Part shown: positions 56,864 to 64,000 of the stretch, piece after piece
Numbering within the stretch: position 1 is the first letter of the stretch
How the letters are laid out: each line of letters begins with the position of its first letter
DNA from: an uncultured Clostridium sp.
Lineage (GTDB): Bacteria > Bacillota > Clostridia > TANB77 > CAG-508
Direction of reading: 5' to 3'
NCBI GenBank assembly: GCA_947427205.1
Contig: CANEHB010000001.1
Span: 214,574 to 278,573 of the forward strand
Length of the DNA: 64,000 bases
The notes under the pieces: generated by a model
Told to the model about the DNA's origin: nothing
What the model saw: the letters and a program-made list of their open reading frames with translations, nothing else
Databases searched by the model: none
Made by a program: the position numbers and the translations under genes

Positions 56864-56900
56864 CGGCTTTTCAATTACAAAATGCCAAGGATGAATTTGA

Positions 56901-57530
56901 TTAGCCAAGAATTGCTCTGATGATATAAGCAATGAGATCAAATGCCTGGCCAATAATCCACCCTGCTCCGTACAAGAAAGCTACCAAAATGATTAAATAT
57001 ATAAGGCAGCCACCAAAGCAGCAACAACCGATAGAACGATCTTTTTCTTTGTTCTTGGCTGTATAGTGTGGTGCTCGATACTTATAGCTGGTGTTTAGGG
57101 AATGCATGAGTTCTGCAATATCTGCGTTAGACAGCTCAAAACTTTTCTCCCAATCATTAAATCTTCGGTCCCATTCTGCAAGTTGAGCATCTAATTCTTT
57201 CATAGATTTATCAAAAAACAAAAGTCCGTTGGGATCGATAAGACCAGCAGTAAAAAAAGTTGCATCACATGGTCCATTGTAAATGATTTTGCGATTATAA
57301 GTGTACTCAACGTAGTCAGGCTTATACTTTAAAATCATTGAATATCCCGAACCTTTATATTCTATAACCTTAAAACCGTTACAGTCCACATATGTCCGAG
57401 ATGTATAACCTTGCTGTGATGTTGATTTTAAATCGGAATTTGAATGTTTTTGTGGAACTAATACATTCTCTTCCCGTGTAGCTTTAGATAATTCCTTAAT
57501 ATAAGGATTTGTAGTACTAGAGTCGTACAT
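56901..57530 (-). CDS. Unknown protein with C-terminal Cys cluster and membrane helix
   Basis: 209 residues on the minus strand, ATG 57530 after GAGGAGGTATTCATT. Residues 1-140 are soluble and polar; residues 85-120 contain a helical, acidic section (DKSMKELDAQLAEWDRRFNDWEKSF). A Cys-rich stretch IGCCCFGGCLIY at about 168 runs into a hydrophobic segment (about 172-205), a likely tail anchor, perhaps acylated. No family recognised. Uses CAG, GAC and two in-frame CGG codons (57398, 57476) and the neighbouring terminator is GC-rich, so it looks acquired. Confidence 0.65.
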   Translation of the reverse strand: MYDSSTTNPYIKELSKATREENVLVPQKHSNSDLKSTSQQGYTSRTYVDCNGFKVIEYKGSGYSMILKYKPDYVEYTYNRKIIYNGPCDATFFTAGLIDPNGLLFFDKSMKELDAQLAEWDRRFNDWEKSFELSNADIAELMHSLNTSYKYRAPHYTAKNKEKDRSIGCCCFGGCLIYLIILVAFLYGAGWIIGQAFDLIAYIIRAILG

Positions 57531-57792
57531 AATGAATACCTCCTCACTGTGATAAAATAATTATAACATCTTAAAAAAATTATGTCAATTTGATGAAACT
57601 TAGTATAATCAATAAGATATTTATAAATTTGATAAAGAGCTGATTTAAATTAAGAAGATATTATATAAGTTTGATAATAATTATTTTAATATAAGTAAGA
57701 TTTTATGAAAAGTACCAAATAAAGTATTTATAATCAACTAGGAATATTCCGGAAATTAATCTAATATAATTGGATTATTGGAGTGTAATAAT

Positions 57793-58989
57793 ATGATTAA
57801 TTTAGCTGTTATAAATATTAAGGATATTATAAAAATCTTAAAAATAATTTTTATTATTGCTATTACATTAATAGTAATTTTCAAATTTGGTTCTGATTTA
57901 ATGGAGAATAAAAATGAAATATCATTTGAAAAAATAACAAATATACAAATTATTAGTTTTGATAAGATTATTGATAAAACAGTTTTGATTTCAAATTATT
58001 TTGGAAATAATTATGAAAAATCTGAAAATGGTTTAAAAAAGCTTTTGGTTTCTGAACTTGCAATATTTTCAAGTGAAGAAAAATTGATGGAACTTGAAAA
58101 TCAAGAAGAAGTAACAGAGTTTGAAGATTTAAAAAATAATGAAAGTAATATACAAATTTCAGCAGTAGAAAATAATACAAATAATGAACAAATTAGTAAT
58201 CAATATTCAGGAGAAGAAATACCTTATAGTTTACCTACAAATGTTATTTCAAGCAATAATAAAACAGATAAATTTACAAATGAATATAATGGGGTAAGAG
58301 TAAAAAATGAATCTAGCTATAATTTAACAGAAGAAATGCTTGTTCCTAATATTGATTTTACAAATAAGAAAGATATTATAATATATCATACACATACTTG
58401 TGAAAGTTACACACCAACAGAAGCTAATAACTATATATCTAGTGGGAATTTTAGAACTACGGATTTAAACTATAGTGTAGCAAGAGTAGGAACAGAACTT
58501 ACAAATAGATTAATAAATATGGGGTTTAATGTAAATCATGATACAACATATCATGATTATCCAGCATACACAGGTTCATATACTAGGTCTCTTGCTACTA
58601 TAAATGGAATTTTGCAAAATAATCTAAATTCGCAATTTGTAATAGATTTACATAGAGATGCTTTAGGAAGTAGTAGTACTTATGGTCCAACAGTACAAAT
58701 AGGGGATGAAGTAGTAGCACAAATTATGTTTGTAATTGGAACAGATGGAGGAGGATTAGAGCATCCTAATTGGTTAAATAATTTTAAATTAGCAATTAAA
58801 ATTCAAGAAAAAGCAAATGAGATGTATCCAGGACTTTTTAAACCAATTATACTTAGAAATTCAAGATATAATCAACATGTAACAGGAGGCGCTTGTATTA
58901 TTGAAGTTGGAGCTACTGGAAATACCTTGGAACAATGTAATGGAAGTATGAAATATTTATCAAGAGTAATAGAAGAAGTTATGAAATAA
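57793..58989 (+). CDS. spoIIP: Stage II sporulation protein P
   Basis: 398 residues from ATG 57793 (GGAG 9 bases upstream at 57780). Cell-wall amidase/endopeptidase that, with SpoIID and SpoIIM, thins septal peptidoglycan during engulfment. One N-terminal membrane helix (about residues 11-31), then a Glu/Asn-rich linker to about 195, then the catalytic domain with IIIYHTHTCESY, the FVIDLHRDALG motif (metal-binding His and Asp) and HVTGGACIIEVGATGNT with the catalytic Glu. All catalytic elements present. Confidence 0.9.
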   Translation: MINLAVINIKDIIKILKIIFIIAITLIVIFKFGSDLMENKNEISFEKITNIQIISFDKIIDKTVLISNYFGNNYEKSENGLKKLLVSELAIFSSEEKLMELENQEEVTEFEDLKNNESNIQISAVENNTNNEQISNQYSGEEIPYSLPTNVISSNNKTDKFTNEYNGVRVKNESSYNLTEEMLVPNIDFTNKKDIIIYHTHTCESYTPTEANNYISSGNFRTTDLNYSVARVGTELTNRLINMGFNVNHDTTYHDYPAYTGSYTRSLATINGILQNNLNSQFVIDLHRDALGSSSTYGPTVQIGDEVVAQIMFVIGTDGGGLEHPNWLNNFKLAIKIQEKANEMYPGLFKPIILRNSRYNQHVTGGACIIEVGATGNTLEQCNGSMKYLSRVIEEVMK

Positions 58990-59052
58990 ATTAAAATGAA
59001 TTTTACATGTGCGAGAAAGAATAAGTTACATATGAATTATTAATCTTAAAAA

Positions 59053-59095
59053 TGAACTCAAATTGTTAAATTTTTTGTTTAACAATTTGGGTTCA
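59053..59095. terminator. Bidirectional terminator between spoIIP and tmcAL
   Basis: 18-bp stem TGAACTCAAATTGTTAAA / TTTAACAATTTGGGTTCA between convergent genes, one G-T pair. Confidence 0.88.
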
Positions 59096-59121
59096 CTTCA
59101 ATTTGTCATTTTTTTATTCAT

Positions 59122-60346
59122 CTACATTTCAATAACTTTATGCGTATAATCTAAATTAGCAATAGAATCATTTTTATATCCAAGAGTATAAACATTAGTA
59201 GCAAAGATGTCTTTTGAAAGCATATTTTTAAGAGCTATACTATTTGAATTTTGAATAAATTTATTAACAGAAACAACAATACTAATTTTAGGGTTTTTTG
59301 TTGAAATTTCTGAAATAATGTGTTTTCCATTTTTATTAAAACCTAAAACTCTAATATAAGGATTAATTCTTTTGGAAGAATTAATATCTTTTTGAGAAAT
59401 ATTAAGAAGTGCGTATAATAAAATCCTTTGAATTCTACTTTGTGTATATCTTTTAGATTTTATATTCGTAATTAATTCATTTAGTGTATTACATTTATTA
59501 ACAGATGCTTTTATTTTATTTTCTAAACCTTCAGAAACATCAGGTAAATTTGCAATTTCAAATAATGACATTTTTCTTAGAGTATATATTATTTCTTTTT
59601 CAAAAACTGATAAATCATAAATTATTTTATTATTTTTAATACATTCATCTAAAAGTTCATAACTTTCATAGGGAATAACATAATTAACATTTTTTTTGTT
59701 CTTAATCATAGTTCTGATAGCAGTAGCACTTGCAAATCCTTCTTTTACAAGGTTACTATTATAATCACTGTAGTCACGTTTTATAGTAAGTGGTTTAATT
59801 TTACTTTTATGATTTTTTAAAGATTTTAAATATTCAATACCTAAAATATTATTAGGATTATTTAAAATTTCAGAATATTTTGAGCTTCCTAAAAATTTAT
59901 TTAAAGCAATTTCTCTAGCTTTAGGATATGAATTTCCAGATTTTAATTCTTGAGTTATTAAATTAGAAAATTCTTTAGGTTCTTTATATAAAATATTAGC
60001 TATTTCATCTAAAGGAGTAATTTCTCCAAGTTCACTACCAAAAGAAATGTAGTCTATAATTCCTAAATTATTTAATATTTTAACAGCTCCATCAGCAAAA
60101 TTTTCTGCACTTGAAATAGCATAAACTGTTGGAAGTTCTATTACTAAATCAATACCAGCTTTTAAAGCCATTTCTGTTTTTACCCATTTATCAATTAAAG
60201 AAGTATCTCCGACGTTGAACAAAATTACCACTCATGATAGCAATAGAATAATCACAGCCAGTTACTTTTTTTGAAGTTTCTAAATGATGTAAATGACCAT
60301 TGTGAAAAGGGTTATATTCAGAAACGATACCTAAAATTCCACTCAA
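59122..60346 (-). CDS. tmcAL: tRNA(Met) cytidine acetate ligase, read through a +1 frameshift
   Basis: Minus strand. Start TTG 60346-60344, with GGTGG 9 bases upstream, gives [19 protein letters not shown], the nucleotidyltransferase HxGH motif. The zero frame stops after SGNFVQ-CGT CGG AGA TAC TTC TTT AAT TGA. Skipping the C (plus-strand G60211) restores [28 protein letters not shown] and runs to 59122: 407 residues, the normal length. TmcAL makes N4-acetylcytidine at the wobble base of elongator tRNA-Met from acetate and ATP. Without the shift, only 50 residues would be made. Family call firm, shift inferred. Confidence 0.88.
60208..60211 (-). other. +1 frameshift site CGGA in tmcAL
   Basis: Minus-strand zero frame CAA CGT CGG AGA TAC. 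Skipping the C gives CAA CGT GGA GAT ACT, that is FVQRGDT, a conserved TmcAL motif. Same CGTCGGAGA as in recG. Confidence 0.85.
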
Positions 60347-60546
60347 AATAAATTACCACCTTATCTTATTGTAATATTTTAAATTTATTGCTATAATATA
60401 TCATATATTTTTGAAAAAAACAAATTGAGATACAGTATTAATTTTTAGAATTATTAAAAATTAGTTTATATAGTTTTAGTATTTTATATTTATAAAATAA
60501 ATAACAACAACTAGATTTTAAGACTATATAAAAAAGAAGGGAATTT

Positions 60547-60981
60547 ATGAAAGAAGTTACAATTTATACAGATGGCGCTTGTTCTGGAAATCCTGGACCT
60601 GGAGGTTGGGGAGCAATTTTAATGTATAATGAGAATTCAAAAGAAATATCAGGTGCTCAAAATAATACAACAAATAATATAATGGAAATAACAGCTGTTT
60701 TAGAAGCTTTAAAGTTATTAAAAGAAGAATGTAATGTTAAAGTATATAGTGATAGTGCATATGTTGTAAATGCATTTAATCAAGGTTGGATTAATAACTG
60801 GCAAAAAAACAATTGGAAAACTGCAAATAAAGAACCAGTAAAAAATAGAGAACTTTGGGAAGAATTATATGAATTAACAAATAGACATAAGGTTGAATTT
60901 ATAAAAGTAAAAGGACATAGTGATAACGAATATAATAATAGATGTGATTTTTTGGCCACAAGTGCTATAAAAACATTATAG
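60547..60981 (+). CDS. rnhA: Ribonuclease HI
   Basis: 144 residues, ATG after AAGAAGGGAATTT. Cleaves RNA in RNA-DNA hybrids. Catalytic D-E-D-D are seen: Asp in [16 protein letters not shown] (residue 8), Glu in [12 protein letters not shown], Asp in VYSDSAYVV and Asp in NNRCDFLAT. Length normal. coaE starts 19 bases later. Confidence 0.95.
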   Translation: MKEVTIYTDGACSGNPGPGGWGAILMYNENSKEISGAQNNTTNNIMEITAVLEALKLLKEECNVKVYSDSAYVVNAFNQGWINNWQKNNWKTANKEPVKNRELWEELYELTNRHKVEFIKVKGHSDNEYNNRCDFLATSAIKTL

Positions 60982-61000
60982 GTTTGGAGGATATATTATT

Positions 61001-61582
61001 TTGAATATTATAGGAATAACAGGGTCCTCAGGAGCAGGAAAAACAACATTAAGCAAAATATTAAATGAAAGAAAAGATGTTAAAATAATTGATGCTGATA
61101 AAGTTGTAAAAGAAATGAGTGTTCCAGGATGTGAATATTTAGAAAAAATAGAAGATACATTTGGACAAGAAGTAATTTTAGAAGATGGCAATTTAAATAG
61201 AAAATTATTAGCAGATAAAATTTATAATAATAATGAAGCTCTCGAAAAATTAAATAAATTAACCTTTAAATATGTAATAGAAGAGATTTTAAATAGAATA
61301 AAAGAATTAAAGGAAACAGAAATAATAATTATAGATGCACCATTACTTTTTGAATCAGGACTTGAAAAATATTGTAATTATGTAATAGCATTAATAGCAG
61401 ACAAAGAATTAAAAATAGAAAGAATATGTCAAAGGGATAATATAGATGAAAAAGTAGCAAAAAGTAGGCTTAATATACAACATGAAGATTCTTATTATAC
61501 AGAAAAAGCAGATTTTGTAATAAACAATAGTAGAAATTGCAATTTAAAATTAGAAATAGAAAAATTATTAAAAAAATTTTAG
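61001..61582 (+). CDS. coaE: Dephospho-CoA kinase
   Basis: 193 residues, TTG start 61001 behind TTTGGAGGATATATTAT. Last step of coenzyme A synthesis. Walker A GITGSSGAGKTTLSKIL at residue 4, DADKVVKEM, the VVLDAPLLFE-type motif (here IIIDAPLLFESGLEKYC) and the lid QRDNIDEKVAKSRL. Co-transcribed with rnhA. Confidence 0.93.
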   Translation: MNIIGITGSSGAGKTTLSKILNERKDVKIIDADKVVKEMSVPGCEYLEKIEDTFGQEVILEDGNLNRKLLADKIYNNNEALEKLNKLTFKYVIEEILNRIKELKETEIIIIDAPLLFESGLEKYCNYVIALIADKELKIERICQRDNIDEKVAKSRLNIQHEDSYYTEKADFVINNSRNCNLKLEIEKLLKKF

Positions 61583-61711
61583 AATATATATTTTGATAAA
61601 TAGATGATGTATTAACATGAAAGAATTGAAAAGCAAAGTTGACTAGTAACAAATCTATAAAAATAAATGTCCTAAAAATAATTATAGTATTTAATTTAGA
61701 AAGGAAATAAA

Positions 61712-62737
61712 ATGAAAGTATCTGATTTTTATTATGAACTTCCAAAAGAATTAATTGCTCAACATCCATATGACAAAAGAGATGAAGCTAGACTTATGGT
61801 ACTTGATAAAGAAAATAAGAAAATAGAAAATAAAACTTTTAAAGACGTTATAGATTATTTAAATCCAGGGGATTGCTTAGTAATAAATAATACCAAAGTT
61901 ATACCAGCCAGATTATATGGAAAAAAAGATACTGGAGCAAATGTTGAGTTCTTACTTTTAAAAAGAATAGAAGGAGATACATGGGAGGCTATGGTTAGAC
62001 CTGGTAATAAATTAAAGCCAGGTACAATAGTATATTTTGGAGATAAACTTTTAAAAGCAACAGTTTTAGAAGTTTTAGAAGGTGGAAATAGAAAAGTAGA
62101 ATTTGAATATGATGGGATTTTTAACGAAATATTAGATCAAATTGGAATGATGCCATTACCACCATATATTACAGAAGCTTCTAGAGAAGATAATGAGAAA
62201 TATCAAACTGTTTATGCAAAATATGATGGTTCAGCAGCAGCACCTACAGCAGGACTTCACTTTACAGAAGAACTTTTAGAAAAAATAAAAGCAAAAGGTA
62301 TTAAAGTTGCAAATGTAACATTACATGTTGGAATAGGAACTTTTAGACCTGTTAAAGTAGAAAATGTTGAAGAACATGAAATGCATTCAGAACATTATTA
62401 CATAAAAAATGAAGATGCTGAAAAAATAAATTTAGCAAAACAAAACGGAAAAAGAATTATAGCAGTTGGTACAACTTCTTGTAGAGTATTAGAATCAGTA
62501 GCAGATGAAAATGGAAAAGTACAAGAAATAGAAGGGGATACAAGTATTTTTATATATCCAGGTTATAAATTTAAATGTATAGATAGCTTAATTACTAATT
62601 TCCATTTACCTGAATCAACTTTAATTATGTTAGTTTCAAGTTTAGCAGGTAAGGAATTTATTATGGATGCTTATAATGAAGCTGTGAAAGAAAGATACAA
62701 ATTTTTTAGTTTTGGAGATGCAATGATTATATTATAG
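61712..62737 (+). CDS. queA: S-adenosylmethionine:tRNA ribosyltransferase-isomerase
   Basis: 341 residues, ATG after AGAAAGGAAATAAA. Transfers the ribosyl of SAM to preQ1 in tRNA to form epoxyqueuosine. Starts [63 protein letters not shown] and [10 protein letters not shown] are the family motifs. Followed by tgt, the preceding enzyme of the pathway. No preQ1 riboswitch is visible upstream. Confidence 0.96.
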   Translation: MKVSDFYYELPKELIAQHPYDKRDEARLMVLDKENKKIENKTFKDVIDYLNPGDCLVINNTKVIPARLYGKKDTGANVEFLLLKRIEGDTWEAMVRPGNKLKPGTIVYFGDKLLKATVLEVLEGGNRKVEFEYDGIFNEILDQIGMMPLPPYITEASREDNEKYQTVYAKYDGSAAAPTAGLHFTEELLEKIKAKGIKVANVTLHVGIGTFRPVKVENVEEHEMHSEHYYIKNEDAEKINLAKQNGKRIIAVGTTSCRVLESVADENGKVQEIEGDTSIFIYPGYKFKCIDSLITNFHLPESTLIMLVSSLAGKEFIMDAYNEAVKERYKFFSFGDAMIIL

Positions 62738-62764
62738 TGAAACTAAAATTTTAGATAATGATAG

Positions 62765-63925
<1,161 letters not shown>

Positions 63926-64000
63926 TTTCTTTGTTGTCACAACTTAGAAAAATAGAAAATTTGAATTGTGGTACAATTGAAGTTTTATCGATGCCGCAAG

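Noticed and set aside
7270..60211. Reassignment of CGG to another amino acid (as reported for some Firmicutes) or to stop
   Set aside because: A new sense meaning would not need a frame change, yet in all four genes the downstream homology is in the +1 frame. A stop meaning would lose conserved C-termini.
7262..60214. Sequencing or assembly error as the cause of the four C insertions
   Set aside because: The inserted base is always C, always before GGA after T, and always makes an in-phase CGG. TCGGA in other phases (five native sites) causes no break. Random or motif-driven errors would not follow codon phase. Read-level data could still overturn this.
61583..61711. preQ1 riboswitch before queA
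   Set aside because: No pseudoknot-type stem with the A-rich tail of preQ1-I; the region looks unstructured.

Overview
The window is about 64 kb of a very AT-rich, low-GC Gram-positive chromosome. Most genes have strong AGGAGG-type ribosome binding sites. The sporulation and germination genes (spoVS, ytfJ/gerW, gpr, ytxC-like, spoIIP, CotF-like coat protein) point to an endospore-forming member of the Clostridia, probably an uncultured gut lineage. Gene density is high, nearly all genes are on the + strand, and I see no rRNA, tRNA, CRISPR array, transposase or prophage.

Layout. 0-6 kb: end of dapL, guaB, a GH13 glycosidase, a ymdB-type phosphoesterase and spoVS. 6-10.5 kb: a peptide-binding protein, recA (with an SOS box), recX and scpA. 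10.7-17.8 kb: DUF2953 gene, ytfJ, two large unknown genes and recG. 17.9-20.4 kb: a tandem pair of transglutaminase-like genes. 20.5-31.6 kb: nucleoside kinase, RNHCP and VanZ proteins, argS, a glycosyltransferase, several membrane proteins, a ZIP transporter and spore coat genes. 31.8-39.8 kb: exonuclease III, then a complete shikimate cluster (aroE-K-B-A-C-Q, DAHP synthase, chorismate mutase). 40-43.7 kb: yebC, gpr, ytxC-like, yqeY, traX-like. 43.8-48.8 kb: a glucan cluster (GT4, DUF4912, GH57) and ylbF. 48.8-56.7 kb: a membrane glycan protein, recJ, relA, a metallo-hydrolase and hisS. 56.9-64 kb: an unknown membrane protein, spoIIP, tmcAL, rnhA, coaE, queA, tgt.

The most striking signal is translational. 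In about 54 native-style genes I find only four in-frame CGG codons. All four lie exactly where the gene needs a +1 shift to give its expected full-length protein (peptide-binding protein, RecX, RecG, TmcAL). All four have the context NNT-CGG-A, and skipping the C makes the ribosome read GGA (Gly). The same five bases TCGGA in other codon phases (TTC GGA, ATC GGA, TCG GAA/GAT) leave genes intact. This is not expected of a sequence-level error. It suggests that CGG has no dedicated decoder in this organism and serves as a programmed +1 frameshift site. Six other genes (GH13, both transglutaminase genes, and those at 26.5, 28.9 and 57 kb) differ in style: they use CAG and 12 in-frame CGG codons as ordinary arginine. 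They look like recent arrivals in conflict with that rule.

Other structure: a family of about ten AT-rich intergenic hairpins with compensating base changes, often directly after a terminator; two genes whose ribosome binding site is brought to the start codon by an intervening hairpin; a duplicated promoter-gene-terminator unit around the transglutaminase genes; and two isolated long inverted repeats.
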